Positions 41,889-52,735 are shown, counted from the stretch's first letter. The stretch is DNA of 64,000 bases from Rhizomicrobium sp. (GCA_037200385.1 JBBCGL010000001.1:3301418-3365417); one strand, 5' to 3'. Notes: generated by a model not told the origin, from the letters alone. Program-made: numbers and translations.

Positions 41889-43691
41889 ATGACCGAACTG
41901 TCGAAAATCCGCAATTTCTCCATCGTCGCCCATATCGACCATGGCAAATCGACGTTGGCCGACCGGCTGATCCAGTACACGGGCGGGCTGAGCAATCGCG
42001 AGATGAAGGACCAGGTCCTCGACTCGATGGACATCGAGCGCGAGCGCGGCATCACCATCAAGGCACAGACCGTGCGCCTGCAATACAAGGCCAAGGACGG
42101 CGAGACCTATACGCTGAACCTGATGGACACACCCGGCCATGTCGACTTCGGCTATGAGGTCAGCCGCTGTCTCGCGGCCTGCGAAGGCGCGCTGCTGGTG
42201 GTCGACGCGAGCCAGGGCGTCGAGGCGCAGACCCTGGCCAATGTCTATCAGGCGATGGACGCGAACCTGGAGATCGTGCCGGTCCTCAACAAGATCGACC
42301 TGCCGGCCGCCGAGCCCGAGCGCATCCGCCAGCAGATCGAGGACGTGATCGGCATCGACGCGTCGGAGGCGGTGCCGATCTCGGCCAAGACCGGGCTCAA
42401 CATCGACCAGGTGCTGGAAGCGGTCGTCACCCGCCTGCCGCCGCCCAAGGGCGACGTCAACGCCCCACTGAAGGCCTTGCTGGTAGACAGCTGGTACGAC
42501 GCCTATCTCGGCGTGGTCGTGCTGGTGCGCATCATCGACGGCGAGCTGCGCAAGGGCCAGAAGATCCGCATGATGAATGCGGACGCCTATTACCAGGTCG
42601 AGCAGATCGGCGTCTTCACGCCCAAGAAGGTCGCCGTCGAGGTGCTGAGCCCCGGCGAAATCGGCTACATCACCGCGCAGATCAAGCAGGTGGCGGACAC
42701 CCAGGTCGGCGACACCATCACCGACGAGCGCAAGGGCACCGCCATGGCGCTGCCGGGCTTCAAGCCGGCGCAGCAGGTCGTGTTCTGCGGGTTGTTCCCG
42801 GCCGATGCGGCGCAGTTCGAAGATCTGCGCAACGGCTTGGGCAAGCTGCGCCTCAACGACGCCAGCTTCACCTATGAGATGGAGACCAGCGCCGCGCTCG
42901 GCTTCGGCTTCCGCTGCGGGTTCCTCGGCCTGCTGCATCTGGAGATCGTGCAGGAGCGGCTGGAGCGCGAGTTCAACCTCGACCTGATCGCCACCGCGCC
43001 GAGCGTGATCTATCACATCCGCCTGACCGACGGCTCGCTGATGGAGCTGCACAACCCGGCCGACATGCCGGACGTGATGAAGATCGCCGCCATCGAAGAG
43101 CCCTGGATCAAGGCGACGATCCTGGTGCCCGACGAGTATCTGGGCGCGGTGCTGAAGCTCTGCGAAGACCGCCGCGGCCGCCAGATCGAGCTCACCTATG
43201 CGGGCAACCGCGCCATGGTGGTCTATCATCTGCCGCTGAACGAAGTGGTGTTCGACTTCTACGACCGGTTGAAATCGGTCAGCCGCGGCTATGCCTCGTT
43301 CGACTATCACATCGAGGCCTATGAAGAGGGCGACCTCGTCAAGATGTCGATCCTGGTCAATGGCGATCCGGTCGATGCGCTGTCGATGATCGTGAACAAG
43401 GGCCGCGCCGAGGGCCGCGGCCGCGCGATGTGCGAGAAGCTGAAAGAGCTGATCCCGCGCCACATGTTCGTGATCCCGATCCAGGCCGCGATCGGCGGCA
43501 AGATCATCGCCCGCGAGACGCTGAGCGCGCTGCGCAAGGACGTCACGGCGAAATGCTATGGCGGCGACATCAGCCGGAAGCGCAAGCTTCTCGACAAGCA
43601 GAAAGAGGGCAAGAAGAAGATGCGCCAGTTCGGCAAGGTCGACATCCCGCAGGAAGCCTTCATCGCCGCGCTGAAGATGGATCAGGATTAA
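41889..43691 (+). CDS. lepA: Elongation factor 4 (LepA), ribosome back-translocating GTPase
   Basis: 600 residues from the ATG at 41889; upstream in-frame codons to 41757 lack similarity. GTPase P-loop [14 protein letters not shown], switch [28 protein letters not shown]-like domains II, III, V, then the LepA C-terminal domain ([26 protein letters not shown]; cited in part). No EF-G domain IV. The protein acts on stalled ribosomes. Convergent with the retropepsin-like gene, stops one base apart. Confidence 0.98.
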   Translation: MTELSKIRNFSIVAHIDHGKSTLADRLIQYTGGLSNREMKDQVLDSMDIERERGITIKAQTVRLQYKAKDGETYTLNLMDTPGHVDFGYEVSRCLAACEGALLVVDASQGVEAQTLANVYQAMDANLEIVPVLNKIDLPAAEPERIRQQIEDVIGIDASEAVPISAKTGLNIDQVLEAVVTRLPPPKGDVNAPLKALLVDSWYDAYLGVVVLVRIIDGELRKGQKIRMMNADAYYQVEQIGVFTPKKVAVEVLSPGEIGYITAQIKQVADTQVGDTITDERKGTAMALPGFKPAQQVVFCGLFPADAAQFEDLRNGLGKLRLNDASFTYEMETSAALGFGFRCGFLGLLHLEIVQERLEREFNLDLIATAPSVIYHIRLTDGSLMELHNPADMPDVMKIAAIEEPWIKATILVPDEYLGAVLKLCEDRRGRQIELTYAGNRAMVVYHLPLNEVVFDFYDRLKSVSRGYASFDYHIEAYEEGDLVKMSILVNGDPVDALSMIVNKGRAEGRGRAMCEKLKELIPRHMFVIPIQAAIGGKIIARETLSALRKDVTAKCYGGDISRKRKLLDKQKEGKKKMRQFGKVDIPQEAFIAALKMDQD

Positions 43692-43692
43692 G

Positions 43693-44613
43693 TCAGGGGC
43701 AGTCGCCGTAGAACACCATCGTGTTCGCCGGATAGTTCAGCAGCATCTTCAGCTTCATCGCCGCAAAGAGCTTGTTGCCGATATTGGCCAATCTCGTATC
43801 CGCCGAGCCGGGAGCGCGGCGCACCGTCACGATCTGGCCCGGCGGCAGCGAGAACGGCCCGAACCCGACCTCCGCATCCAGCGCATAGATCTTCGAGGTC
43901 GAGTCGCCGCGCGCGCCGGTGAGGCCGGTCTCGCCCTTCTCGGTCAGCGCCGCCCGCACGCCGGGCAGGGCGAGCGCGCCCTGATAGAGCGCGATGCCGC
44001 CATTCGAACCGGTGTCGAGGCTGATCGGCGTGCGTGCCGCGCCCAGGCGGAAGTCCGCGATGATGGGGATCGTGTCGCCGTCATAAGACCGCAGCGGCAG
44101 GACGTAGTGCGTATGGCAGCCGCGCAGCATCGGCCATGCGTCGGATGGCGCATCGAGGAGGCTCACCGTGCTGCGCGGATAGTCGATCAGGACGATCTTG
44201 TCCGCCAGGAAGCTGTAGCCGAGCACGCCATCCAGCGGCCGGCCATAGCGCGCCGACAGCGCGCCCATATCGGTCGCCAGCGCATCGACGGCAGAGAAGT
44301 CCCGGCCGGCGATCGACAGCCCGGTGATGGTGGCGGGATAGGCCTGCGCCGTCTTGGCGTCGCCCTCGCCCGAGGCTTCGCCGCCCGCCGCGCGCTGGAT
44401 GGGGAGGCGCAACGCCTCGGCCCGTGCGATGTCGATCACCGAAGGATCGACCCCCGTGTCGAGGATCATGTAGAGCGGCGTACCCTTGACGGTCACGTCC
44501 AGGCCGAGCGCGGCGCGCGAATAGTCGAACGGCACGGTGAGCGGGGCCGCCGTCGCCGCGGCCGCGAGCGCTGCGAAGGCAAGGCCCACGACACCCGATA
44601 CGAACCGACCCAT
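43693..44613 (-). CDS. Exported retropepsin-like aspartic protease with two DTG motifs
   Basis: 306 residues from the ATG at 44613, with GGAG seven bases upstream; a TTG at 44619 is an alternative. Signal peptide (cleavage near TAA-AP, residue 24). Two aspartyl motifs: D52 in LYMILDTGVDPSVID and D200 in ISLDTGSNGGIAL, each followed by a strand-rich domain. Two active-site motifs in one chain recall pepsin-type two-lobe enzymes, but bacterial retropepsin-like domains usually dimerise. Activity unproven; periplasmic. Confidence 0.78.
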   Translation of the reverse strand: MGRFVSGVVGLAFAALAAAATAAPLTVPFDYSRAALGLDVTVKGTPLYMILDTGVDPSVIDIARAEALRLPIQRAAGGEASGEGDAKTAQAYPATITGLSIAGRDFSAVDALATDMGALSARYGRPLDGVLGYSFLADKIVLIDYPRSTVSLLDAPSDAWPMLRGCHTHYVLPLRSYDGDTIPIIADFRLGAARTPISLDTGSNGGIALYQGALALPGVRAALTEKGETGLTGARGDSTSKIYALDAEVGFGPFSLPPGQIVTVRRAPGSADTRLANIGNKLFAAMKLKMLLNYPANTMVFYGDCP

Positions 44614-44738
44614 CGGCAAGCTCCAAGATGGTCTCCGTCCCCTGTCTAGGATGGGACGCGCGGCATTCCCAGGGGGTGCTGCCCCCTTCGCCTTGAACGC
44701 GGCGGCACGATGCGAAATGCTGGACCCGGAGGGTGCGC

Positions 44739-45161
44739 ATGACCGAACTGGATCTTCTCAATCTCGCGCGCGCCACGACGGTGAACGAGATCGGCTATTT
44801 CACGCAGATGATCACCATCAATTTCGCGATGGTGGTGGCGATCTTTTATTTCCTCAATCAGGCGCGGCTGCCGATGAAGCTGTTCGCCTTCGCCGCTTAC
44901 ATGACCGGGATGCTGCTCTTCCTGGGGCAGATGCTGTTCGAGACCAACCTCAAGGTCGTGATCCTGGCGTCGCTCGGGGCGCTGCCGCATCCGTCGGCCG
45001 TCACCGTGCGCTATCTGGCGCTTTACGGCACTTGGCTCGGCACCGTGACGTCGGCGCTGTTCAATGGCGCGGTCTGGGTGCTCTGCCTGGGCGTGTTCTA
45101 TCTGCTGTTCTTCTGGCGCAAATCGCCGGAGGAGCGCGACGTGCGCATCCTCAAGCCCTGA
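44739..45161 (+). CDS. Uncharacterised membrane protein, about four TM segments
   Basis: 140 residues from the ATG at 44739; GGAGGG (44728-44733) gives correct spacing, so the in-frame GTG at 44733 is not used. Four hydrophobic segments (about 24-42, 50-69, 77-95, 104-126) separated by short loops; the C-terminus (WRKSPEERDVRIL) is charged and probably cytoplasmic. No family recognised. Confidence 0.65.
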   Translation: MTELDLLNLARATTVNEIGYFTQMITINFAMVVAIFYFLNQARLPMKLFAFAAYMTGMLLFLGQMLFETNLKVVILASLGALPHPSAVTVRYLALYGTWLGTVTSALFNGAVWVLCLGVFYLLFFWRKSPEERDVRILKP

Positions 45162-45233
45162 CACGGCCTCCGCCCGGACGCAGATCAGCCGCAATCGCAC
45201 ATATGATGCACCCGGCTGTTGGGAGGGAATGCG

Positions 45234-47045
45234 ATGTCGGATCAGGAGGCCGCCGGCGAGCCGGCCGGCGATGTCACCGCGCTCGGGCTTCGGCGCCTGC
45301 TGGTCGGCGCGCTGCAGGGGCTCGCGCTCTATCTTCTCTACCGCGCGGTCGAGGACAAGACCTGGCCGGCCACCGATCCTTATTGGATCGCGCCGCTGGC
45401 GATGGTGTTCCGCTTCGTGCCGCTGCTGTTCCAGCAGGCGGCGGGGACGATGCGCGCCCGCACCCTGATCGCGTGGCTGGTGATCGCAACCGTGCTGCTG
45501 GCGGGACTGGCCTGGTACGATGTCTGGCGCCGCGCGACGCCGGATCCCGTTGGGTTCGGCCGCGATTGGGCGATGACCTTCGCATTGGGCTTTTTCGCCG
45601 CCATCGGCCTCTTCATCGCCCAGGCGCTGATCCTCGCCGCGGACGGCGAGCGGCGATGGATCGCCTCTTATGCGGCCTATTTCGACGCGGCCTGGAAGCT
45701 CGAGGTCCAGCTCGTCCTTTCCGCCGTGTTCGTGGCGGTGTTCTGGGGCGTGCTGTGGCTCGGCGCCATCCTGTTCAACCTGATCAACGTGCATTTCGTG
45801 GAGACGCTGATCGAGAAGGCGTGGTTCGCCATCCCCGCGACCACTCTGGCTACGGCAGCGGCGCTGCATGTCACCGATGTGCGGGCGCGGCTGGTGGCCG
45901 GCCTCCGCACCCTGGCGCATGTGCTGCTGTCCTGGCTGCTGCCGCTGATGACCGGCATCGCGGTGCTGTTCGTCCTCGCCCTGCCCTTCACGGGATTGGC
46001 GCCGCTCTGGGCCGCGGGTTCGGCGGCCGGCGGATTGCTGGGCGCCGCGGGCGTGCTGGTGGTCCTCATCAATGCCGCCTTCCAGGACGGCAGCCCGGAA
46101 CACAACCGCGCCCGCGTCCTGCGCTATGCGGAGTTCGTCGCGGCGCTGGTGCTGCTGCCGCTGGTGCTGATCGCGGCCTATGCGCTGTGGCTGCGGGTGG
46201 ACCAGTATGGCTGGACGGTCCAGCGCATCGCGACCGGCGCCGCGACCCTGGTCGCGCTCTGCTACACCTTCGGCTACGCGGCGGCGGCGCTGTTGTCGCC
46301 GCGCGGCGGCGTGTGGATGCGGCTGGTGGCGCCGGTGAACGTCGCGACCGCTTTCGTGGTGCTGGCCGTCCTGCTCGCCCTCTTCACGCCGGTCGGCGAT
46401 CCCGAACGCCTCGCCGCCGCGAGCCAGGCGGCGCGGCTGGAGAGCGGGGCGGTGCGGCCGGCGAATTTCGACTTCGGCTATCTCTATCGCGAAGGCGGAC
46501 GCTACGGGCGCGATGCGCTCAAGGCGATGACGACGGGACACTTCGGCAACGAGACCGCGCGCGTTCGCACGCTTGCCGCCGAGGCGCTGGCGAACAAGGC
46601 GCCGGGTCTGGCGACGCCGGCGGCGCCGGTCGACATCGCCGCCAATGTCACCGTCTATCCCAACACGCGCGCCCTGCCGCGCACGCTGCTGGATCAGGAT
46701 TGGAGCCGGACGGCCGGCGCGCCGGGTTGCCTGACGCTGCGGCGGGCGCCGTGCGATGCGGTTTTCGCGGATGTCGACGGCGACGGCTATGAGGAGGTCG
46801 TGCTGGTGTCCGGCAGCGACCGGTTCTGGTTCGGCAGCATTTTGAAGGAACGGCCCGACAAGACCTGGGGCGCGATCGCCACGATCGGCGGACATTGCCC
46901 GGGGATGCGGGCCGCACTGCGGGAAGGCCGGCTGCAGGTGGTGCCGCCCGTCACGCCGTTGCGGGACATCGTGCTCGATGGAATCCGGCTGCATCCGGCG
47001 CCGGAAGGCTCCGAGCGGTACGAGCCCTGCCCGTCGTCATTCTGA
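45234..47045 (+). CDS. DUF4153 multi-pass membrane protein
   Basis: 603 residues from the ATG at 45234, with GGGAGG upstream. About 11 hydrophobic segments through residue 390, including WALFVGFVAVFWGVLWLGAILFN-type helices (LVLSAVFVAVFWGVLWLGAI) and RTLAHVLLSWLLPLMTGIAV, typical of DUF4153. A soluble C-terminal part (about 400-603) includes FADVDGDGYEEVVLVSGSDRFWF, an integrin/FG-GAP-like loop. The family's role is unknown. Not obviously linked to hisH, which follows 80 bases later. Confidence 0.75.
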   Translation: MSDQEAAGEPAGDVTALGLRRLLVGALQGLALYLLYRAVEDKTWPATDPYWIAPLAMVFRFVPLLFQQAAGTMRARTLIAWLVIATVLLAGLAWYDVWRRATPDPVGFGRDWAMTFALGFFAAIGLFIAQALILAADGERRWIASYAAYFDAAWKLEVQLVLSAVFVAVFWGVLWLGAILFNLINVHFVETLIEKAWFAIPATTLATAAALHVTDVRARLVAGLRTLAHVLLSWLLPLMTGIAVLFVLALPFTGLAPLWAAGSAAGGLLGAAGVLVVLINAAFQDGSPEHNRARVLRYAEFVAALVLLPLVLIAAYALWLRVDQYGWTVQRIATGAATLVALCYTFGYAAAALLSPRGGVWMRLVAPVNVATAFVVLAVLLALFTPVGDPERLAAASQAARLESGAVRPANFDFGYLYREGGRYGRDALKAMTTGHFGNETARVRTLAAEALANKAPGLATPAAPVDIAANVTVYPNTRALPRTLLDQDWSRTAGAPGCLTLRRAPCDAVFADVDGDGYEEVVLVSGSDRFWFGSILKERPDKTWGAIATIGGHCPGMRAALREGRLQVVPPVTPLRDIVLDGIRLHPAPEGSERYEPCPSSF

Positions 47046-47125
47046 GACGCCGGTTCTAACCCGCGATCTTTTGCGTTAAGAGGACCGCCTTCGCGGGCGG
47101 TCCGCGGAACCATTGCGTGGAAAAG

Positions 47126-47773
47126 ATGCGTCCTGTTGTTGCCCTGATCGATTACGGCTCCGGCAATCTGCGGTCGGCCGAGAAGGCTTTGGCGCGGGTC
47201 GCCGCCGAACGCGGCACCGGACAGGACATCGTGGTGACGTCGGACGCGGCCGTGGTGGTGAAGGCCGAGCGCATCGTGTTGCCGGGTGTCGGCGCCTTCG
47301 CCGATTGCATGGCGGGGCTCGCCGCGCTGGACGGCATGACCGCGGCGCTGGGCGACGCGGTCATCGCGCGCGGCGTCCCCTTCCTCGGCATCTGTGTCGG
47401 CATGCAGCTGATGGCGAGCCATGGCCGCGAGTTCGGCGTCACGCCGGGGCTCGGCTGGATCGCGGGCGATGTGGTGCGCCTCACGCCGTCCGATCCCGCG
47501 CTCAAGATCCCGCAGATCGGCTGGAACGAGCTTGTCCTCGCACAGCGCCACCCGGTGCTCGAAGGGCTTCCGCCACACGCCCATGCCTATTTCGTGCATT
47601 CCTACGCCTTCGCGACGGAGCGCCCCGACGACGTGCTGGCGCGGACCGACTATGGCGGCCCGGTGACGGCCGCGGTCGGACGCGACAATCTGGTCGGCGT
47701 GCAATTCCATCCCGAGAAGAGCCAGGCCGTCGGTCTGACGCTGCTCGGCAATTTCCTCGGCTGGCGTCCATGA
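47126..47773 (+). CDS. hisH: Imidazole glycerol phosphate synthase subunit HisH
   Basis: 215 residues from the ATG at 47126 ([15 protein letters not shown]); a GTG at 47117 would add three residues and cannot be excluded. Class I glutamine amidotransferase with nucleophile C90 in GICVGMQLM and His-x-Glu in QFHPEKSQ. It supplies ammonia to HisF in histidine synthesis. It overlaps hisA by four bases (ATGA), so they are cotranscribed. HisF is not next to them in this window. Confidence 0.97.
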   Translation: MRPVVALIDYGSGNLRSAEKALARVAAERGTGQDIVVTSDAAVVVKAERIVLPGVGAFADCMAGLAALDGMTAALGDAVIARGVPFLGICVGMQLMASHGREFGVTPGLGWIAGDVVRLTPSDPALKIPQIGWNELVLAQRHPVLEGLPPHAHAYFVHSYAFATERPDDVLARTDYGGPVTAAVGRDNLVGVQFHPEKSQAVGLTLLGNFLGWRP

Positions 47774-48498
47774 TCCTGTTCCCCGCCATCGACCTCAAGG
47801 ACGGCCGCTGCGTGCGGCTCAAGCGCGGCCTGATGGACGAGGCGACCGTCTTCAACGACGATCCCGCGGCGCAGGCGCGAAGCTTCCAGGACGCCGGCTT
47901 CCAGTGGCTGCACTGCGTCGATCTCAACGGCGCCTTCGACGGCCGCTCGGTGAATGCGCAGGCGATCCGCGCCATCCGGGCCGCGATCGACCTGCCGATC
48001 CAGCTCGGCGGCGGGATTCGGGACATGGCCGCGGTCGAGGCGTGGCTGGCAGCGGGAATCACACGCGTGATCCTGGGAACCGCGGCGCTCAAGGACCCCG
48101 CCTTCGTGAAGGCGGCGGCCCGCGCCTTCCCCGGCCGGATCGTGGTCGGCGCCGATGCCAAGGGCGGCAAGGTCGCGACCGAGGGCTGGGCGGAGGTCTC
48201 GGACCTCACGCCGGCCGCGCTGGGCCGGAAGTTCGAGGATGCCGGCGTCGCGGCCGTGCTGTTCACCGATATCGACGGCGACGGGCTGCTGCAGGGCGTG
48301 AACGTCGAAGCGACCGCGGCGCTGGCGCGCGCCATCCGGATCCCGGTCATCGCCTCCGGCGGGGTAGGAAGCATCGGCGATATCGAGCGACTGATCGCAG
48401 CCGGCGAGCCGAATATCGAGGGCGTTGTAATCGGGCGCGCGCTCTATGACGGCCGGATCGAGCCCGTTCGGGCCTTGCAGCTCGCGAACGCCGTTTAG
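47770..48498 (+). CDS. hisA: ProFAR isomerase HisA
   Basis: 242 residues. [19 protein letters not shown] start (catalytic Asp in AIDLKDG), [25 protein letters not shown] and the second phosphate/catalytic loop [15 protein letters not shown], ending [13 protein letters not shown] (VIASGGVGS). TIM barrel converting ProFAR to PRFAR for HisF. Followed by an AT-rich stretch and a terminator hairpin shared with parB. Confidence 0.97.
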   Translation: MILFPAIDLKDGRCVRLKRGLMDEATVFNDDPAAQARSFQDAGFQWLHCVDLNGAFDGRSVNAQAIRAIRAAIDLPIQLGGGIRDMAAVEAWLAAGITRVILGTAALKDPAFVKAAARAFPGRIVVGADAKGGKVATEGWAEVSDLTPAALGRKFEDAGVAAVLFTDIDGDGLLQGVNVEATAALARAIRIPVIASGGVGSIGDIERLIAAGEPNIEGVVIGRALYDGRIEPVRALQLANAV

Positions 48499-48541
48499 GC
48501 GTTTACCAATTCTAAATATATTGCTTAATATTCAATGGCAT

Positions 48542-48559
48542 AAGGCCGTTATCGGCCTT
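48542..48559. terminator. Bidirectional terminator between hisA and parB
   Basis: AAGGCCG-TTAT-CGGCCTT with T-tracts on both strands (TTTGC rightward; TT leftward). The parB stop lies in the loop (48549-48551). It follows an AT-rich 35-base stretch. Confidence 0.6.
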
Positions 48560-49409
48560 TGCTGAGACGCCGGTTTATCTCGTCGAGCTGCTCCAGCGTT
48601 TTATAGGCGATCCGCACTTCCCCGCCTTTGGAGCCTTTGTGTATAACTTTAACAGCCAAGCCCAAGCTATTGGAAAGTATGGATTCCAGATCCGAAATGT
48701 TCGGGTCGGCGGGTTGCGGACGCCCTTTGGATGGTTTCTTGGTCGTTGAACGCTGTTCGGCCTGTCGGACGCTGAGCGAGCCCGCAAGGATCGCAGCCGC
48801 GCCGGCGAGGGGATCGGGGGTACCGATCAAGGTCCGGGCATGCCCGGCGGTCAGCCGTCCATCGCGCACCATGGCCTGGACCGGGCCCGGCAGGGTCAGC
48901 AGCCGCAGGATGTTGGCGATGTGCGGCCGGCTCTTGCCGACCTCCTTCGCCATGCGCTCCTGGGTGTAGTGGAAGCGCTCCATCAGCTCCTGGTAGGCGG
49001 CGGCCTCCTCGATGGCGTTGAGGTCGGCGCGCTGGACGTTCTCGATGATCGCGATCTCGAGCGACTCCGCGTCGTCCATCTCGCGGACCGTCACCGGCAC
49101 CTCGTGGAGCTTGGCCATCTGGGCGGCGCGCCAGCGCCGCTCGCCGGCGACGATCTCATAGGCGTTGGGCTCGCCCTTGAGCGGCCGCACCAGGATCGGC
49201 TGCAGCACACCCTTCTCCTTCACCGACTCGGCGAGGTCGTGCAGCTCCTCCGGCGCGAAGCGCTTGCGCGGCTGGAACTTGTTCGGCCGCAGGAAGGCGA
49301 TGGGCAGCCGGTGGGTGGCGCGGTTCTCGCCGCGCGTCGCGGTGCTTTCCTCGCCGATCAAGGCGGAGAGGCCGCGGCCGAGGCCGCGATGACGCTCTTC
49401 GGCCGCCAT
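48549..49409 (-). CDS. parB: Chromosome partitioning protein ParB
   Basis: 286 residues from the ATG at 49409. N-terminal GRGLSALIG (ParA-interacting), the CTP/DNA-binding core with QPRKRFAPEELHDLAESV, IVAGERRWRAAQ (arginine patch) and IENVQRADLNAIEEAAAY, then a helix-turn-helix (TQERMAKEVGKSRPHIANILRLL) and a C-terminal dimerisation helix. Its TGATG junction with parA gives tight coupling. Loads on parS sites, three of which lie at 50784, 52736 and 52775. Confidence 0.97.
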   Translation of the reverse strand: MAAEERHRGLGRGLSALIGEESTATRGENRATHRLPIAFLRPNKFQPRKRFAPEELHDLAESVKEKGVLQPILVRPLKGEPNAYEIVAGERRWRAAQMAKLHEVPVTVREMDDAESLEIAIIENVQRADLNAIEEAAAYQELMERFHYTQERMAKEVGKSRPHIANILRLLTLPGPVQAMVRDGRLTAGHARTLIGTPDPLAGAAAILAGSLSVRQAEQRSTTKKPSKGRPQPADPNISDLESILSNSLGLAVKVIHKGSKGGEVRIAYKTLEQLDEINRRLSKGR

Positions 49410-50227
49410 CACGCCGCCGCCTGCAGGCGCTCGCGCTCGCGGGCGATCAGCTCGCCGGCAAGCTTGATATAGGCCTGGCTGCCGGGGCAGCGCAGGTCGT
49501 AGACCAGCGCGGGCAGGCCATGGCTCGGCGCCTCGGAAATCCGCACGTTGCGCGGGATGGTGGTGCGATAGACCTTGTCGCCCATGTTCTCGCGCACATC
49601 GGCCTCGACCTGTTCGGAGAGCTTGTTGCGCTTGTCGTACATGGTCAGGACGATGCCCTGGATCTCGAGCGCCGGATTGAGGTTGGCCTTCACCAGCCCG
49701 ATCGTCTTGAGCAGCTGCGACAGGCCTTCCAGTGCGAAGAACTCGCATTGCAGCGGCACGATCACCGCATCCGCCGCCGCCATCGCATTGACGGTGAGCA
49801 GGGTGAGCGAGGGCGGGCAGTCGATCAGCACATAGGAGAAGGGAGATGATCCGTGTGCGGAATATTCCTCCAGCGCATCCTTCAGGATGTGGTTGCGCCG
49901 CTCGCGGTCGATCAGCTCGAGCTCGGCGCCGGAGAGGTCGACGGTCGACGGCACGATGGACAATTTCGGGATCCGGGTCGGGGTGATCGCCTCGGCGATC
50001 TTCGCCTCGCCGGTCAGCACGTCATAGGTCGTGAGATTGCGCTCCGCCCGCGGGATGCCCAGTCCGGTCGAGGCATTGCCCTGGGGGTCGAGGTCGATCA
50101 CCAGCGTCGGCTCGCCGACCGCGGCGAGAGCGGTGCCGAGATTGATCGCCGTCGTGGTCTTGCCGACGCCGCCCTTCTGGTTGGCGATGACGAGGACGCG
50201 CGGTCTATTCAGGTTGGGGCTGGACAT
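49409..50227 (-). CDS. parA: Chromosome partitioning ATPase ParA
   Basis: 272 residues. Deviant Walker A KGGVGKTTT (18-26) with the signature Lys, Walker A-prime VIDLDPQGNASTGLG and Walker B FSYVLIDCPPSL. Cytoplasmic, DNA-bound gradient that moves ParB-parS. It overlaps rsmG by 23 bases upstream, so transcription is continuous with gidB/gidA. Confidence 0.97.
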   Translation of the reverse strand: MSSPNLNRPRVLVIANQKGGVGKTTTAINLGTALAAVGEPTLVIDLDPQGNASTGLGIPRAERNLTTYDVLTGEAKIAEAITPTRIPKLSIVPSTVDLSGAELELIDRERRNHILKDALEEYSAHGSSPFSYVLIDCPPSLTLLTVNAMAAADAVIVPLQCEFFALEGLSQLLKTIGLVKANLNPALEIQGIVLTMYDKRNKLSEQVEADVRENMGDKVYRTTIPRNVRISEAPSHGLPALVYDLRCPGSQAYIKLAGELIARERERLQAAA

Positions 50228-50861
50228 GGCGAAGCTCCCGGACCTCCAGGATGACGCCGGAAGGATCGGTGGCGCTGGGATGCTGGAGAACAGTCATTTT
50301 CCAAGATTTACGGGCTTGGGTCAATTCAGACGCTAGGGATTGTCCCTTCAAGAACAGGCAAACGGCGTCCGGCGCAGCCTTTTGCTGTGCATAGCCCAAG
50401 AGCTTGTCCAAGGGCGCCAGGGCGCGGGCCGTAACGACGTCATAACGGCCGGGGCCATCGGCCTCGATCCGCTCGTTGCGGACGGAGACGTCGAGCTGCA
50501 TGCGCTGTGCGGCGGCAACGAGGAATTCGGCCTTCTTGCGGGTGGCCTCGAACAGGCTCACTGCGATCCGGCCGCGCAGAAGCTCCGCCAACACCAAGCC
50601 CGGAAACCCGGCGCCGCTGCCGAGATCGGCCAAGGTCCGCGCCGTCGCTGGGACCAGGGGCGCGAGCTGTGCCGAGTCCCAGACATGGCGGCGCCAGACA
50701 TCTTCGAGGGACCGGGCCGAGACCAGGTTGTGCCGCGCATTCCAGTCCTGCAGCAGACCGACATAGGCTTTCAGCCGCGCCAATGTTTCACGGGAAACAC
50801 CCGCGTGCGCCGCGAAGTCCTCGGGCCCGAAGGGCTCAGGCGCGTCTGGCGGCGCGGACAT
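50205..50861 (-). CDS. rsmG: 16S rRNA m7G527 methyltransferase RsmG (GidB)
   Basis: 218 residues from the ATG at 50861. [34 protein letters not shown] motif [19 protein letters not shown] and [24 protein letters not shown] are diagnostic. Overlaps mnmG by 26 bases. The N-terminal [10 protein letters not shown] is encoded by a parS-type sequence. Confidence 0.96.
   Translation of the reverse strand: MSAPPDAPEPFGPEDFAAHAGVSRETLARLKAYVGLLQDWNARHNLVSARSLEDVWRRHVWDSAQLAPLVPATARTLADLGSGAGFPGLVLAELLRGRIAVSLFEATRKKAEFLVAAAQRMQLDVSVRNERIEADGPGRYDVVTARALAPLDKLLGYAQQKAAPDAVCLFLKGQSLASELTQARKSWKMTVLQHPSATDPSGVILEVRELRHVQPQPE
50784..50799. promoter_or_regulatory. parS site inside rsmG (one mismatch)
   Basis: TGTTTCACGGGAAACA, differing from the universal TGTTTCACGTGAAACA in one base. 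It codes for VSRET in RsmG, a position where parS is commonly found. Confidence 0.8.
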
Positions 50862-52689
50862 GGGCAAGCACGAGCGTGAGGGCAGCAGGGGTGACGCCAT
50901 CGATCCGCGCAGCCTGGCCGAGCGTCGCCGGGCGGACAAGGCCAAGCTTCGCGACCGCCTCGGTCGAGAGACCGTGGATCGCGCGGTAATCGAGGGCATC
51001 GGGCAGGGCGAGCGCTTCGTCCTTGCGGAAGCCGAGGATGTCGGCGTCCTGCCGGTCCAGATAACCGGCATATTGGCTGTCGATCTCGAGCTGCTCGACG
51101 GTATCGGCGTCCATCCCATCGAGCTGCGGCCAAATCCGGGCAAGGGTTGGGAAATCCACCTCCGGAAGGCTCAACAGCTCCATTGCCGACCGCCGCACTC
51201 CGTCCTGGCGCACGCCGATCCCATGCTTCTGCGCTGCATTGGGCGTAAGGTTCAGGCCCGCGATCGCCGATCGCGCCGCCGCCAACCGGGCCATCTTGGC
51301 TGCAAAGACCGCGCTCCGCTTGGTCCCCACACAGCCCGCGCGCACGCCGATCGGCGTGAGGCGCCGATCGGCATTGTCGGCCCGCAGCGTCAATCGGTAC
51401 TCGGCGCGGCTGGTGAACATCCGATAAGGCTCGCTCACGCCTTTGGTGACGAGGTCGTCGATAAGAACCCCGATATAGGCGGTCGCCCGATCCAGGATGA
51501 TGGGTTCATGGCCCCCGGCCGCGCGGGCCGCGTTGAGGCCGGCCATCAGGCCCTGCGCCGCCGCCTCTTCGTACCCCGTGGTCCCGTTGATCTGGCCGGC
51601 AAGATACAGACCGGCGACCTTCTTGGTCTCCAGCGAAGGCTTGAGTTCACGAGGATCGACATAGTCGTATTCGATGGCATAGCCCGGACGCTTCACGGCG
51701 ACGTTTTCCAGACCGGGGATGGTCGCGAGCAGGGCGCGCTGCACATCCTCGGGCAGGGAGGTCGAGATCCCGTTGGGATAGACCGTGTCGTCGTCCAGAC
51801 CCTCGGGCTCCAGGAAGATCTGATGGCTGTCGCGCGCTGCGAAGCGCACGACCTTGTCCTCGATAGATGGGCAGTAGCGCGGTCCGGTCGACTCGATCTG
51901 GCCGGAATACATCGGGGCGCGGTGCAGATTGGCTCGGATGACCGCATGCGTCTCCGGCGTCGTCCGGGTGATATGGCAAACGGTCTGCGGCGTCGTGATG
52001 GTTTGCGTCAGGAAGGAGAAAGGCGAAGGCGGATCGTCGCCATGCTGGACCTCTAGCTGCGCCCAGTCGATGGTCCGGCCATCCAGCCGGGGCGGCGTAC
52101 CGGTCTTGAGACGACCCATCGTCAGGCCAAGCCCATAAAGGGTCTTCGACAAGCCCAGGGAAGGCGCATCGCCGACGCGGCCCGCGGGGATCTTCGTCTC
52201 GCCCAGATGAATCAAGCCATTGAGGAACGTGCCGGTGGTCAAGACCACTGCGCCACAACGTATTGTTTTCGCGTCGGCCGTGATCACTCCCGCGACCCGG
52301 CCATCCTCGATCAGCAGGTCCTCCGCCGCGGCCGCCTGAACGGTCAGGTTGGCGGTCTGCGCCAAAGCCGCCTGCATCGCCGCGCGATAGAGCTTGCGGT
52401 CCGCCTGTGCCCGCGGTCCGCGCACCGCCGGGCCCTTGCGGCGGTTGAGCAGGCGGAACTGGATTCCGGCCGCATCGGCGACGCGACCCATCAGGCCATC
52501 CAGCGCGTCGATCTCCCGGACCAGATGTCCCTTGCCGACACCACCGATGGCCGGATTGCAGGACATCTCGCCAATGGTCTCGAGCTTGTGCGTCAACAGG
52601 AGAGTCTTGGCCCCCAGACGCGCCGAAGCCGCCGCCGCTTCGCAGCCGGCATGGCCTCCGCCGATGACGATGACGTCGTACCCGTTCAT
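50836..52689 (-). CDS. mnmG: tRNA uridine-5-carboxymethylaminomethyl modification enzyme MnmG (GidA)
   Basis: 617 residues. FAD motif [49 protein letters not shown] (cited in part), the [11 protein letters not shown] patch and [17 protein letters not shown]. With MnmE it makes cmnm5U34 in tRNAs, using FAD, NADH and methylene-THF. Overlaps rsmG by 26 bases; mnmE lies upstream after a parS-bearing gap. Confidence 0.97.
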   Translation of the reverse strand: MNGYDVIVIGGGHAGCEAAAASARLGAKTLLLTHKLETIGEMSCNPAIGGVGKGHLVREIDALDGLMGRVADAAGIQFRLLNRRKGPAVRGPRAQADRKLYRAAMQAALAQTANLTVQAAAAEDLLIEDGRVAGVITADAKTIRCGAVVLTTGTFLNGLIHLGETKIPAGRVGDAPSLGLSKTLYGLGLTMGRLKTGTPPRLDGRTIDWAQLEVQHGDDPPSPFSFLTQTITTPQTVCHITRTTPETHAVIRANLHRAPMYSGQIESTGPRYCPSIEDKVVRFAARDSHQIFLEPEGLDDDTVYPNGISTSLPEDVQRALLATIPGLENVAVKRPGYAIEYDYVDPRELKPSLETKKVAGLYLAGQINGTTGYEEAAAQGLMAGLNAARAAGGHEPIILDRATAYIGVLIDDLVTKGVSEPYRMFTSRAEYRLTLRADNADRRLTPIGVRAGCVGTKRSAVFAAKMARLAAARSAIAGLNLTPNAAQKHGIGVRQDGVRRSAMELLSLPEVDFPTLARIWPQLDGMDADTVEQLEIDSQYAGYLDRQDADILGFRKDEALALPDALDYRAIHGLSTEAVAKLGLVRPATLGQAARIDGVTPAALTLVLAHVRAARRA

Positions 52690-52735
52690 GCCGGCTCAAT
52701 AGAGGAGGGGCCCGGCGGCCTCAAGGCCGAAGCGC

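Noticed and set aside
44646..46994. Antisense frame of about 780 codons over the DUF4153 region
   Set aside because: Shadow of the membrane protein gene; low complexity, His/Arg/Gln-rich, no start signals.
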